64,000 nt of DNA. It comes from Lanius collurio. Its lineage: Eukaryota; Chordata; Aves; Passeriformes; Laniidae. Positions 34,742-47,124 of the stretch are shown here, in pieces. The position numbers and the translations under genes were made by a program. Below the pieces are notes generated by a model. That model saw only the letters and a list, made by a program, of their open reading frames with translations. It searched no databases and had not been told where the DNA came from. The DNA is taken from the NCBI GenBank assembly GCA_020086605.1, contig JACBWW010000069.1, forward strand, positions 1,098,796-1,162,795, written 5' to 3'. Numbering within the stretch: the first letter of the stretch is position 1; each line of letters begins with the position of its first letter.

Positions 34742-35130
34742 ATGATCAGGGGTCTAGAAAACATGACCTATGAGGAAAGATTGAAAGAATTGGGTTTGTT
34801 TAGTCTAGAGAAGAAAAGACTGAGGGGGAGACATGATAACAGCCTTCAACTATGTAAAAGGTTGTTGCAGATAGGAAGGTAATAAATTGTTCTCCATGTC
34901 CACTGGGTATAAGACAAGAAATAATGGGTTTAAATTGCAAGGACGATATAGGTCAAGCATTGGACACATTTCCTAAGAGGAAGGACAGGTGAGAACTGGA
35001 GTAAATTAGTCAAGGAGCTACAGACACTGCTGTCACCAGGAATGGCTCAGACCTGGCAAACCTTGCCTTGGGGTAGAGGGATAGATCATCTCTCACTGTC
35101 CTCTCTCCCCCTTTTTTTACTGGTCTATAT
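34742..35130 (+). mobile_element. Old, diverged CR1 LINE fragment
   Basis: GGGGTCTAGAAAACATGACC, TGGGTTTGTTTAGTCTAGAG and GACTGAGGGGGAGACATGAT align with the ORF2 3' part. The copy continues to a weak tail (CCTTGGGGTAGAGG, GATCATCTCTCACTG). It is more AT-rich and diverged than its neighbours. Confidence 0.75.
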
Positions 35131-36502
35131 TTATACCAGAGAAAATGATCAAAAGTATATTCATTCCAAAGAAAGGAAAGAGAAAATCTTTCCCGAGCCT
35201 TCCCTGAGATTTTTATTGCTGGTTTTATCTGTTGTTGCAGTGCATTTGAAGGCATCCACATTCATTTTTATTTATACAATTAATGAAAGGACAATTTTTA
35301 CAGCGCTGTGCCCCTGCACATATTTTCTCTTATGGTTCATGCTGTAAAATGACATATCTGCACTCTGTTCAAAAGCTTTCCTCTGGGTAAGACAACAACC
35401 CCACAACCATCAACCCCACAGCACAGGCTGGGTTTGGATATTGAATCTCAGCTCTGCTCATACCAGTTGTGTCAAACCCTCCAGTTCACCTCCAGTGCAA
35501 AGGACAATGGAGTAAAAAACCAACCTCTCTGGCCAGTGAAGAAAAGGTGACAGGGACAGCAAGGAAATAGCTTCTTTTGGCACCTTATGGAAGCAAAATG
35601 GTTCTGCAATTTACCTTCCATTAAAAAAAAAAAAAAAAAAAAACAACACCCCAAAAAAAACCCCAACCAACCAACAAAATCAGAAAAAGGCAAGAATATT
35701 TGTATGAACCTTTAAAAAAATGTTCTGATTCTTCATCTGAAAATGAATTTTTGACACTGTTGGCATAACTGCATTTCTAAAGTGGTTTATGCACACACAC
35801 ATCCCCATTTATATGTAACCTACCAAAATAAATGGAACCTTTTGTTTCAGGCCAAATAAACATTTAGTATGGTACCAAGAGATTAATTTTTTAAAAGAAC
35901 TTCTTTTCTCCCCAAGGTCATGTTATTAAACATGTACAGACAACAATAGCACTCAGCATTTCATAAAAGGTGTTCTTCCTCCAAGTTTCCACCTCAGCTT
36001 CCTATAGAAAAGAAGCAAACCCTACAGGTCCTGCTCCACTGGGCTCTCTGATAACAGGGTTTGTCTCCATCTGCTGGTGTTTCAGCTTTTAGAGCCTCAA
36101 ATGTCTGAAAAACAGTAATATTTTTGAAAAGATTTGAGAAATTTGGGAAATAGTTCTCAGTAAGTTCTCTAACTCTTAATTTTTACTACTGAGACCAAGT
36201 ATTGTCTGTAAGGCTGGATGCCATTAAGTAAAATCATGTTGATGTGTCAATGCTGATTAGGAATTGATTTTCTCTAGTCACGCTGATTTAAGATTCATTT
36301 TTTTCTGATATTGGGTAACCTTCTGTTTGAATCAACCCACCAGGGAGGGTGACACTTACACCCAGGGTAAAACCCTATGTGGTCACTATCCAAGTCACCA
36401 ACCACGAAACACAAGTGTCCACCTGTGAGACTGGATCCTTTGACTTTGGAATCAGGAATTAGACAGAGCCACTTCCCTCTACTGATGCCAAAATGTGACA
36501 AG
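35131..36502. other. Upstream desert
   Basis: A poly(A)/CCAA tract and unique sequence. A weak MIR-like string near 35425-35475 (GGTTTGGATATTGAATCTCA) is too short to call. Confidence 0.45.
35622..35668. repeat. Poly(A)/(CCAA) low-complexity tract
   Basis: About 22 A are followed by CAACACCCC, eight A and CCCCAACCAACCAACA. No retroelement is seen next to it. Confidence 0.9.
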
Positions 36503-36641
36503 TGCCCCATCCCTGGAAGTGTCCAAGGCCAGGTTGGATGCTTGGAGCACCCTAGGATAGTGGAAGGTGTCCCTGGCCATGGCAGGGGTGGAATGAGGTG
36601 GTCTCTAAGGTCTCTTCCAACCCAAACCATTCTGGGATTCC
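36503..36641 (+). mobile_element. CR1 LINE 3' fragment
   Basis: CCCCATCCCTGGAAGTGTCC to CCCAAACCATTCTGGGATTC is a truncated, well preserved CR1 tail. Confidence 0.9.
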
Positions 36642-37379
36642 AAGTGCAGGAACAGATACCTCTCCTTGTGTCACCTAAAGCCATGAAAGGCAAATCTCAT
36701 CCTATACTCCAGACATTAACTGCACCCCAAGGGCTTGTTCCCTCAAATTAACACAAAATTCCCATCTTCCAGCTGGATTTAGCTGGTGAAGAACCTATCC
36801 AGGTTCTTCCAGCAAGGCACAAACATTTACAGTGATCTGGCAGCATATCTAGAAGTCAGGGAGCTGATACACAATACCTTGTGCACATCACATGGCAGGA
36901 TTCATCTTACCTAACTCTATCCACCTGAGAGGCAGCCTCAGGTCTGAGCCAGTCATTTTAGCTCCCTGAACACCCAGCAGAGAGATGCATTTCCAGAGGG
37001 CAACTTATTCCATGACTTCAAGACACCAGCCTTTGGCAAGACCCTAAGAAAACATTTCACCTACATTTTTTTTTTTCACTTCAAAATAAAAGATCACTCT
37101 CAGCCTTCCCACCAGCAGGTCAGATCTGGACTCAACATTCACCTGATGGGCAAGTGAGGCTCTGGAGAAGGTAATGGAAATGCTCAGAACTACTTCAGCT
37201 GAAAAATACAGTTGTTTGCCTGTGTCAGAACAACTACCCTGGCCTGATCCTACAAAATTTAAATACCCTTGTCAAGGACAGTACTCACCAGAATACTCAG
37301 TTCCTGGGAATAGGAAAGAGGTTTTTTATGTAGAGTATTCTCGATTAAAATAAGTTTCCTTGTAACTTGTTTCACCAGT

Positions 37380-37720
37380 GATTCTAAAGATGATGATCAT
37401 TAAAGTCCTGTGTCAGATGCTACATAGGCTGCATTTACTTTTACATTTAAAGGCCCACATGCACATAAACACAGCCATCAGAGCACCATTACATCAAGAA
37501 TATACAATTACATCAAGATTTATTTAACTGAACCCCCCCTAATTAGGTCATAAGGTATGATTAAGCAGTTGTTAACTGTGTCGTAAGGAAGTCTACAAAG
37601 GGAATGAAATATTTAAAACAGTAATAACATACCTATCCTGCTTTGCTATTTATGCACAGTTAAACACATAAAAACAAAGGAGCAGCTCTTAATTACAAGG
37701 ACAATTTATTTTGCTGACCT
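37380..37720. promoter_or_regulatory. Candidate conserved non-coding element
   Basis: A 340-bp AT-rich block contains ATTACATCAAGAATATACAA and its near-repeat ATTACATCAAGATTTATTTA, a CCTAATTAGG palindrome, GTTGTTAACTGTGTCG and TCTTAATTACAAGG. It has many homeodomain cores and no repeat match. Confidence 0.33.
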
Positions 37721-38015
37721 TCTTTTTGGGACACAAGCCAAGCCCACTGGGGGTTGGTTTGGTGGTTGCTCCAGTTGACTTTGCAGGGAAAGTGTCCTGG
37801 CCCATTGTTGGAGAGGCTGCAGTTTCTGCCTGGAGAGAGCAGAGCCTTTCACTGGGCTAATTTACAGCCTTCCCAGTGGTCAAGGGCAGCCATGAAGTAC
37901 ACAAATTACAGTTAAAAATAGAGATGGCTTTATGGAATCTCATTCCGGTGGCTTCCAAAGGTGCGGGACCAGGAACACACATCTCATTCCATGCTGCCTC
38001 TAAGTCCATTTTCAT

Positions 38016-38052
38016 CTTTTTTTCTTTTCTTTTTTTTTTTTTTTTTTTTTTT
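38016..38052. repeat. Poly(T) tract
   Basis: TCTTTTTTTCTTTTC followed by more than 20 T. Confidence 0.9.
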
Positions 38053-38339
38053 AACTTTTCCCCTTGGATCCTGAGCTCCACTTCAGTTTTGAACTTCCAT
38101 AGGAAGGCAGGAGGTTAAACCAAACTGCTAACTGTGTCTCTTCAAAACTGACATTTAATACACGGTATAAATCACTGTGGGAGCCTGTTATTCCTTCAGG
38201 AATGCAATTACATAGGGTCAAATAAAACATGAAAGAACCCAACAAGTTTTAAAATGTAGTATGTTCTCAAAAGCAGGCAAGAAGGAATGCAAAGCAGTCC
38301 AAATATGCTAACATCCACATGTTGTTCTGTGTGAGGGGG

Positions 38340-38530
38340 ATTAGAAGGGAAGGTTTCTGCTCTTTAATGATTATGTTGTTAAGGGTAGGTTTGTTGCAGG
38401 TTCTTGCTGAATACCAGCCCGTGTGGGGAGCTTCGGGCAGATCACTGTATTTATTTAAAGCAGGTGTCTTTATGTATCTCATTATTTTAATTGGCACTGT
38501 AGTTGCCTTTAAGATACCATTTAGCACAAA
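38340..38530. promoter_or_regulatory. Candidate conserved non-coding element
   Basis: TCTTTAATGATTATGTTGTT, GTATTTATTTAAAGCAGGTG and TCATTATTTTAATTGGCACT form a compact AT-rich block. It is about 290 bp from the poly(T) tract and has no repeat signature. Confidence 0.33.
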
Positions 38531-40607
38531 ATAGGATGTGCAAAGTGGATATTCACCTTTTCCCTCAAGACTCAGAGCTGCACCCCCCCTCTCCTGGTGA
38601 TGGAGAGATATCAGAGACACATCAGGGGAGAGAGAAACACAGCATTGCAAAATCATCTCTTTGATAAACAAATCCTCCTGATTTAGGCCACTTCCATCTC
38701 AGTCTCATTGGATTGCTTTTAAAAAAAAACAGGCAAAACCATAAATAAAACCTCATGAAACCTGTTAAAATCTGAACCAAAGATGATTAAGCAGGTTCAG
38801 CACCTCCTATAACATCACTCCCTGTCACCATTCACATTTCACTCACATTTCTCTGAGAAAAACCCTTCTGCTTTCATATTTTAGCAATGTATTTAAACAG
38901 TCTGGGAGGAAAAGTCCAGAGGTTCTAGCAAATTTTTGAGGTCAAATTTGCCACCCTCAATTTCACTACTCTGTATTTTATACTGTGAATAGTTAAACTA
39001 AGCAAACTTTGAAGTTTCTTAATAGAAAATCTGCAGTTTATTGATGGCAAATTTTATCTGAAAGTAATTTTTTTCAGTTAAATGGAATTTTTTAATTCAA
39101 AATGAAAGGCCTTTTGAAAAAAAAAATTTAAGCATCTAAGTATAAGAATGGCTAGAAATGTTTCTTTTTCTCTTTTTTTAGAACTTACTTCTCCCCAAGA
39201 GTGAGTGATGTTTAAAAACTACATATATGAGAGAGTACTTTGCTTTTTAAAAGCCTTATACTTTTTTAATTGCTTCACTCTTGCTTTTAAAAGTTTTGCT
39301 TTTCACATTTAAAGCAAACCTTTCACTTTTTAACCCTCTCCCTAAGAAAGTAATACAAGTAATACTCTACATTTTAAATGTTTTCCAGGGAAAAAACATT
39401 TAAAAGAAATATGTGAAATAACTCATTTTTCTCTTTTCAAGTAAAGCAGGGAAAACCTTAATAAATTGGGAAAAAGTAAGGGTTTCCTCCAGACCTTTTA
39501 AAAATTGAGTTTTTACAGCATATTTCCTAATGGGAAAATTACAAGTGGGGATTTTTTCCTACAAATTCCCCATAGCTCCCCCTCTCAGACTCCCTGATTT
39601 CACCTCCACTAAAGCTGCCAGAATAAAACTTTGGATTTCTCTCCCCTGTTTTATAGCAACCCACTGCATTACAGCTCCATGGGTAACTGGTCCTGCCAAC
39701 ACTTATATATATTCTCAGAACAAAGCCTGGGAATAAGTTTTTGCAGAACAAACCCTTTGTTAAAGGCAGAGGTAACACTACTGTCCATTATAAAGATAAT
39801 TAAATACTTCCTATTGCAAGAATATGGTTTTATTTGCTTAAAATGTTGCCCCACTCCAGCCACATGGGTGAAATACCTCTTGTTAATCGTGGGCCTCGGG
39901 GTTGGTTTGTGTGTGGGAAGGATTTTTTAATATATTTTTAATATCAAGCAGAATGACTCACCTGTTTCAGAGGGGAACAAACACTGCTCCAGGGGTTTCT
40001 CAAACAATCCCTGAGCCCTGTGCTTTGAAATGTTCTGGAGTCCTAATTCTTTGTAGGAAGGGCTTAAAAATTCCTAGCAAGGGAATCTCTGGATAAAGAA
40101 CAGATTTTTCACTTGTCATGTGAAACTGTCCCCAAATGCAACCAAACTCTGAATGTTTGTGAAATGTGGTTTGCACTTAGGCACAAATTAAACGGAGAAA
40201 GAAACTTGAATTTCACTTCCAATCTCAAGCTGTCTTCCATGCTTGCAGAATTCCCCTTCTTATAGTATTGTTTGGAAAAGAAATTACATTGAGGAATACT
40301 CCATCCTCTCAGGAAGCACCCCCAAAATCTGAGGATGCACTGGGTTTGTTGGCAGAGGTGCAGGGTCTGTGTGGTGCCAGTGTCCTGAAGCATCTTTAAG
40401 ACTCCAACCCTGGTGCCTGTGACATGTTCTGAGCCTGACACTGCCACGTGACATTAGCTTGGAAAATGCTACTAACCTGGCAAAAGTTTACATGTTTTTC
40501 AGCCTTTCTAGAAAGTCCTCACTCCTTCATCTGGGAAGGTTACCTCCTTCACATCCAGCTCCTTGAGCTCTCCTCTGCTAGGAAGAACTAAATCAACAAA
40601 AGGGAAA
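38531..40607. other. Upstream desert, very AT-rich
   Basis: Positions 38870-39540 are extremely AT-rich, with repeated TTTTAAA and TTTAAAAG words. Nothing coding is recognised. Confidence 0.5.
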
Positions 40608-40829
40608 ATTCAGGTTAGATACAGGGAAGAGATTCTTCCCTGTGAGGGAGGGGAGGCCCTGGCCCAGAGAAGCTGTGGCTGCCCCTGGATCCCTGGCAGT
40701 GCCCAAGGCCAGGCTGGATGGGGCTTGGAGCAGCCTGGGACAGTGGGAGGTGTCCCTGCCCATGGCAGGGGGTGGAACTGGATGATCTTTAGGGTCTCTT
40801 CCAACTCAAACCATTCCGGAATTCTGTGT
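40608..40829 (+). mobile_element. CR1 LINE 3' fragment
   Basis: TCAGGTTAGATACAGGGAAG, then GAGGCCCTGGCCCAGAGAAG and GTGTCCCTGCCCATGGCAGG, ending in CATTCCGGAATTCTGTG. Confidence 0.92.
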
Positions 40830-41017
40830 CTATTTTATGTATACTTGAGTCTGTTCCAGGAAATACTCCCCACACAAGCTCAGTGACAGCAGATGTGCTG
40901 CAGAGATGCTCCTGACTTCAGAAATCTTAAGGCCTGCATGGTCAAGATTCAAGGTTCAATACAGAGTGAGTAAAAAGGTAACATTTCATCCTTTCATCTG
41001 CATTTGGTACAGAGAGG

Positions 41018-41302
41018 TCACAGAATCCTTAAGGTTGGAAAAGTCCTCTAAGATCATCGAGTCCTACTGTTCCCCAGCACTGCCAAGGCCACCATTACCT
41101 CATGTCCCCAGGTGTCACATCCACATGGCTTTTAAATCCCTCCAGGAACAGTGATACCACCACTGCCCTGGGCAGCTGTGCCAGGGCTGGACAACCCTTT
41201 GCATGATGAAATTTTTCCCAATATCCAACCTAAACCTCCTCTTGTGCAACTTGAGGCCATTTCCTCTTGTCCTGTCCCTTGTTCCCTGGGCAAAGAGCCC
41301 AA
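41018..41302 (-). mobile_element. CR1 LINE 3' fragment
   Basis: TCACAGAATCCTTAAGGTTG to TTGTTCCCTGGGCAAAGAGC. It lies only about 190 bp from the preceding CR1 in the opposite orientation and is related to the 6240 and 49872 copies. Confidence 0.9.
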
Positions 41303-43547
41303 CACCCAGAACACAGAGTTTGCAGTGGTCCCTCAAACAGAAATATTCATTTCACCAACCCAAGTAAAACTGAAATAGTGAATGTGCTTGAGCAGGGAGG
41401 GAGCAATGCCAGTCCAGCTCTGAATGCTGAAAGAAGTAGCACATGAAACTGCAAATCTGCTGATAAGGTTTATTTACCTTAGAGAAAAGCAAAATGTAGT
41501 GGCTTTGTTTAATGACAAAAACCCAACTTGTGCACTAATAGGCTCATAAGAGCATTATCAATATTATACAAAGGCTCTGAAGAAACAGTAGGTGAAGTAT
41601 AGACAGCTGTGGCAAAGTGTGACACAGGGGACAAACTTTAGTCTGGATGTGTCAGACACTTGTACCAGGTTGCTCTATCGAAATATTACGTAAATTCTTG
41701 ATATGTTACCACACAACATCTCTGGTGAAACTGGAGAACAGAGGGATGAGACAAGTGTTGTAAGGAGTATAATAAACTGTCAAAAATGGAGATGAGAACA
41801 CACTGTACTGATGGAACAAGTGAACTGAAGGGAGGTTACTGGAGGAATTCTCAGTATCAGCTGTGGGATGGCTGCAGTTAACACTGCCTCTACCATGCTG
41901 CTGCTAAATGTGGAATCATTTCTGTCCAAATTGCCTGAGGCACAGAGTTAAAAGACATCATCAGTACCAGGACAATCAGAATATCATACCTGAGGAAATG
42001 ACCTACAAACCACAAGATGACTCAGAGACTAATACAAACATCTTACAACAGCTGTGTGGGGTGCTCGAGACTCTTTCTGATGAATTCTCTGCTCAATTGT
42101 GTTTGAAACAGATTAGTTCAAAGTGGGATAAGTGTGGAAAACAGGTGCAAAGGCTGGTCAAGATCCAGGAGACATTATGACAATAGAGGTATGGAGTAAA
42201 TGGAAGGCCAACATTGGCAAGTGTGGCCAGGAATAAGGAGGGGAAGATTTCTAAGGGTCATGTCAGTGGGAGTCACAAACAGGACCCCAAGAAGAGTCCC
42301 AAAAGTCTGAAGCTGCAGCCTCATTAGGTTAAAAACAGATATAAAATGAGGCTGCTTGCTCTCACTTATGGGAAGCTCAGCTCTCAAAAGGGAGAGAGAC
42401 AATCTCAAAAACCTGATAAAAACAACACTGAATATGGATTTTTCCATAGGAGAAGGAAAGTGCTGAAAGACAGGACGGACTTAGCAAGCACTTAGAGCTG
42501 AGTAGTGTGTTCTCTGCTGATAAAGTCGTGGCTCAAGCTCTATTCCCCATTTCCTAAACACCTTGAGTGAGCACACATTTCAGAGGAACTGTCAGATGCA
42601 AAAGGCACTGCATGCTAGACAGGATTTCCATCCCCTAGAAAGAAGACAGCACTGAATGAGAACCACCTCTGAGAAACGCCTGGATTGCTAGGCATTGTTA
42701 TCTTTAGATTTAAAACAATGTTCTTATTTGAAAAATCCAGGTCAGATTGAGGGTTGCAGGGTAAATCATAAACCAGGTGTGTGAGCAGTTACTGTGCCTG
42801 CCATAAACACAACGGCTGAGCTGTAGGGGCAGACCCTGAGGATCATATTCAGTTGGTGCTTGATCTCTCTTATCCCACTGGTGAAACTGGATTTTTACTA
42901 AGTATTGTGCTGGAGATCCTCGTTCCACTCCACACAGGCACACACACACACATACATGCATTCAGGCAGGCAGTCTCATAAACTTTAACTCCATACAGAA
43001 ATTCCCATATTGCCTCTTGGATATGCTCCAGCTCATAAAGGGGCGCTGGTGGATGATCAGTACCTGCCTGGTACAAAGCCTTCTCTTTTCTCCCCAGGTT
43101 GAGGGCTGTCATGAGCTGCCCTAATGCCTTTGCAATAAAACTCATCAAATTCCCCCAGTATAAAGTAACGAGCTGTAGCCTTTCTACCAACCTACATCTG
43201 CTGTTTACAGCAGGCCAAGAAAATAACCAGCAATGTCAACTCTTCATTCTGTTCCTCAGATCATCAGCTCTCTGAAAATAACAAAATCTGAAAGGCATAT
43301 GGACCTTCTCATAAAAACAACAAACATACAAACAAAACCTCAGATGAGTTTCCCAAGTCAGCAGGATCTGTCTGCTAATTATTACAGTACAGAGGGACCG
43401 ACCATCCTGTAACCAGAAATTACCCAAGAAGAGGCCTGAGTTCTTCCCCCAGGCTGGGCTGTTTGGACACACTGAACTCCTTCATTTCTGGGGATAATGT
43501 TTGGGATTTGGCTGCCCAAAGCAACACAGCCACAAGGCCTAAAAGGC
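41303..43547. other. Upstream desert, nothing recognised
   Basis: Unique sequence with a short (CA)n tract. A 90-codon frame at 41908-42180 has no recognisable domain. Confidence 0.45.
42930..42958. repeat. Short (CA)n tract
   Basis: CACACAGG then CACACACACACACATACATG. Confidence 0.85.
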
Positions 43548-43777
43548 TACATTTAGATTAGATACTGGGAAGAAATTCTTCCCTGTGAGAGTGGGGAGGC
43601 CCTGGCACAGGGTGCCAGAGAAGAGGTGGCTGCTCCATCTCTGGCAGTGTCCAAAGCCAGGTTGGACGGGGCTTGGAGCACCCTGGGACATTGGAAGGTG
43701 TCCTTTCCCATGGTAGGAGTGGCACTGGATGGGCTTTAGAGTCCCTTCCAACCCAAATCACTCTGGGATTCTGTGAT
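43548..43777 (+). mobile_element. CR1 LINE 3' fragment
   Basis: TTTAGATTAGATACTGGGAAG to CCCAAATCACTCTGGGATTC, with TGGGGAGGCCCTGGCACAGG inside. Confidence 0.92.
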
Positions 43778-43937
43778 AGCAGAGCACTTGTGATGGATGT
43801 TGGGGACTGCCTTTACCCTCACCGTCGTGCTCGTGCCTCTCACATGTAGACGATGTGGGCTCTGCAAAGACAGGGAACTCCTCTCTGCCTCAGGAGTCCT
43901 TGAGGAGGTATTTTGACCCACACAGTGAGAAATACAG

Positions 43938-44993
43938 ATGGATGAATGGTATTGGGTCTGGAGAAAGCAAGCTGGAAGAAAGGAGAGAGAAATATCTGTA
44001 GGCACAGATGATTTTGACCCTGAGAGCTCTCTCTTGCACCAATCCCCTCGGAGCCTCCAAGGAAATGTGTCCATGGGGCATGAGAGAATGGAGACAGGAA
44101 GAACACAGCATCCTACACAAACACAACCTTCCCTGCAGAGCTGCCAGGCCTGCTCTCTCCTCATCACAAAGGGCAGAGAGGAACGATGTGAAGCAACAGG
44201 GCAATTACCTTCAGCAGATGGGCCCCCTGTGCAGCCCCCACTGCGTCTGTGCTCCAAGCTGCTGCCAGCCCCCTCTTCCAGGGAGAGGATAGAGCTCACC
44301 TCTCCATCCAGAAAAAAAAAAGTAGCATCTGTGGGAGAAAGACATATGTCTGGCCTCCACCGTGAACCCTGCGCCTGGCAGGAGAATGCGATGCCGATTC
44401 CAGCCCCAGCTTTTCATTCCTGTTGTAACAGTCATAAACGCCTGCTGAAACCTAAGAAGAACAAGACTGTAATCCTAATAAAACAACATTCTGGAACCCT
44501 GAAAACTAGATGGAGGCTTCTCAGGCCAACTTTAAAATTATATTTGCTTTTCCAAGAGCTGCACTTTATGTGTGACGGCGGGATGGCCGCTGGCAGGCTG
44601 ACCATGATGGGATGGGGGATTTCAGCAGCGAAAGGACAGGAGGCAGTTCTGCAACACAGCAGCCATCCTGTCCTAAAACATACAGAGAATCCCACAAGCC
44701 CAGGCTCTCAAGGTCCCCTCCTGAAAGCAAGCCTTGATCTTTTTTCTCCAAATCCAGCCTTCTTTTCCAGATGCCCTGAAAGCTCAACTCCATACAGCAG
44801 GAACAGGCTGTGCTTGTTAGAAGGCAAAAGCTCATGCAAAGGCACAGCTTTCCATGCTGAAATCTTTCCCTCCCTTTTTTGGAGTGTGGTGTTGAACAGA
44901 AGCCATGGCACTTGTGCACCATCCACCCCCAAAGTGAAGAGCAGGAGCAAAGGGGGTTCAGCTTTGCCTCCTCTCCATCATGCAGCTCTCTAG
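43938..44993 (+). other. Unassigned 351-codon open frame
   Basis: This is the longest unbroken frame outside the gaps. It starts ATGGATGAATGG (C at -3, G at +4: a moderate context) and ends at 44991-44993. The translation (MDEWYWVWRKQAGRK at the start) shows no domain, signal peptide or repeat that I recognise, and has a low-order composition rich in S, P and L. It starts about 160 bp after a CR1 fragment. Antisense frames of 187, 159 and 229 codons overlap the same stretch. Most likely it is a chance ORF; a lineage-specific gene or a non-coding RNA cannot be excluded. Confidence 0.12.
44330..44660. promoter_or_regulatory. Candidate conserved block inside the 351-codon ORF
   Basis: CpGs reappear here (GAATGCGATGCCGATTCC, GTGTGACGGCGGGATGGCCG) together with TGTAACAGTCATAAACGCCT and TTTAAAATTATATTTGC. 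It is a non-repeat block that stands out from the CpG-poor desert. It could be regulatory or coding; neither is proved. Confidence 0.22.
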
Positions 44994-47020
44994 GGACACA
45001 ATACATGTTGTGCTCCCTTGCTGGCATGCCTCCAGTATGGCACACACTGACTGGTGCTTCTCTGTGGGCCTTAAAACACTGACCAGCACTGAGCCCAAGG
45101 GTGGCAGGTCCTCAGTAACCATCAATTTGCATCCTTCCCCTGGCATCTGTAGAGCTGGAGCTGCACCAGCCAAGAAGCTGCTCTTAGGAACATCGAGCTG
45201 TGCCGGCCCTTTCAGAGAGAAAACCCCTCTGTTGCCAACTCTTGTGATTTTACTGCAAATCTTCCCTGATGTTATGTGAAACCCAAGTTCCTGATGTGCC
45301 ACTCCATCCAGCACTTCTACTTTAAGGAATAAAAAAATTTCTGTGGTCTTTCTGGTCTTAAAGAAAACACATTCCAGGAGGTGGCCTGAGCACATGCTAA
45401 AGGCAAAAAGTAGAATAAAATCTATCCCATGATTTTTAAAAGGTTTTTGCAATTCTGGGGGCCTGATCTGTGATCTGGGGAGCAACAGGTTATAGAGAAG
45501 CCAACAATTGATAGGGCAAGTGCACTGTCTGATAACAGGTATTGGTTGGTGATGGTGGAAAGCATGTGACAGCTCCCTGATCAGCTCTGCGGGGATGACA
45601 TGAGCCAGTCCCTGCAGGAATAGCACACTGGAACTGCAAACGCCCACAGGGCACTAGTAATATTTATCTGGCAAACAGCATTTTCTATCATCACACTGTC
45701 TTAGAAGCATCAATTATTTAACTCACCAATGAAGTAGGCAATGTTTTTCCAGGCTGGGGAATTGTGAAGGTGCAGAGAGGATCCATATCCCAACCCCAGG
45801 CCACGGAGGCTATCGGGGTCAGGGCTGGCTTTTTAACAGCTCAGCACTTCAGCAGAGGATGAGCTTCCACAGTAACCTCATTCCCACTGACACACCACAA
45901 AAAGAAGCCAAGATTTCCTAAGAGCTCAGCGTGCCCGTGTGCACCACAATCTCATCACCACTGTCCTGGTGTAAAATGAGGGCTGAAAATCTTCTCTCAG
46001 GCCACAAAAGGCTGATCTTGGTACTGACACTGAGGCCTTCTTTGGACTTGGGTGAATCACTTCACAGCCACATAAACATACACAGCTACACAGCTCCTCC
46101 CCACGCCACAAGACGCGTCCTACTCGTGACATTCAGATCACTCTTGACTTCCCAACTTGGCCCTGACTGTGGGTGGTGAATTCTTAGAAATCTGGTCCTG
46201 AGCTATTTTGGGTTGGCCCTGCAGAGCACAGAGACTGACACACCTCAGCTCTCATGTGCATTTAGTGCTGCACAAGAGGGGGATCAACTGATCCACAGGA
46301 GCCTCAAGCATGGAAGAAAGAGGAAAGATCTGTCCACATTAATGCACTGTTCCTCATTTGGTTTGAGTTTTCCTGAGTGCAGCCTTTAATCTCTGCTGAG
46401 TGGCTTTTTGTGGAGGGAAAGATTTGGAAAGAAATCAGTGAAGAACATCATAGATCAAAATCATAGCAAGTATTATAGCTGGCCATAAAAGAGAGAGCAT
46501 TTCTGAGTGCACTGCTCAGGTGGAGGAGATTCAACTCTCAGTGCTTTTCACACACTACTTTTTCCCACTTTAGCCAATATGGGCATCTCCCCTGTGCTTC
46601 TCCCTCAGGATCTCTTCAGCAATGGGATATATAAGCTGTAGAAGTCACACTTCACTTTCAAATCAGCAAAGTAGAACATTGTGTGGTATTTCAGTCCACA
46701 GAGAAGGAGGAGAGAGCAAACACTTTGCACTTAAATAACTAAAAGCTTCTAGTGTGACACAAAGGCAAACTTCACAAACCTTTAATTTTCCCCACTTCTT
46801 AACGGCACACAGATCCAATGAAATCAAATGAGATAATCCCAGCCTGGTGCAGCCTGGAAGCAGAGGTGAAAACCTCCCAGAGCTCATGCAATCTGAATAG
46901 AGCTCGGACATTGTCGACTTCCCCCCTCAACTATTTCCAAATAAAATACTTTTGTTGCTTGGCTGCTCCTGCCAAATGAGTTAACAATAAAAGAAGGAAC
47001 TTGCAAAGCTTCTATCCACA
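44994..47020. other. Upstream desert with a 229-codon antisense frame
   Basis: Complement 44958-45647 is open for 229 codons without a recognisable domain. A possible MIR remnant is at 45706. The remainder is unique. Confidence 0.4.
45706..45786 (-). mobile_element. Possible MIR-like remnant
   Basis: ACTCACCAATGAAGTAGGCA, then GGGGAATTGTGAAGGTGCAGAGAGG-type sequence resembles the complement of the MIR 3' half. The match is weak. Confidence 0.3.
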
Positions 47021-47110
47021 GGAAAAAAAAAAAGAAAGAAAAAGTGAAAAAAAAAAGGAGGAAAAAGAAGCTAAAAAACTTTAAGAAAAAAAAAACCCAA
47101 AAGGAAAAAA
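47021..47110. repeat. A/G-rich low-complexity tract
   Basis: Runs of A broken by GAAAG, GGAGG and GAAG for about 90 bases. Confidence 0.9.
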
Positions 47111-47124
47111 CTCCAAGAAACTAT

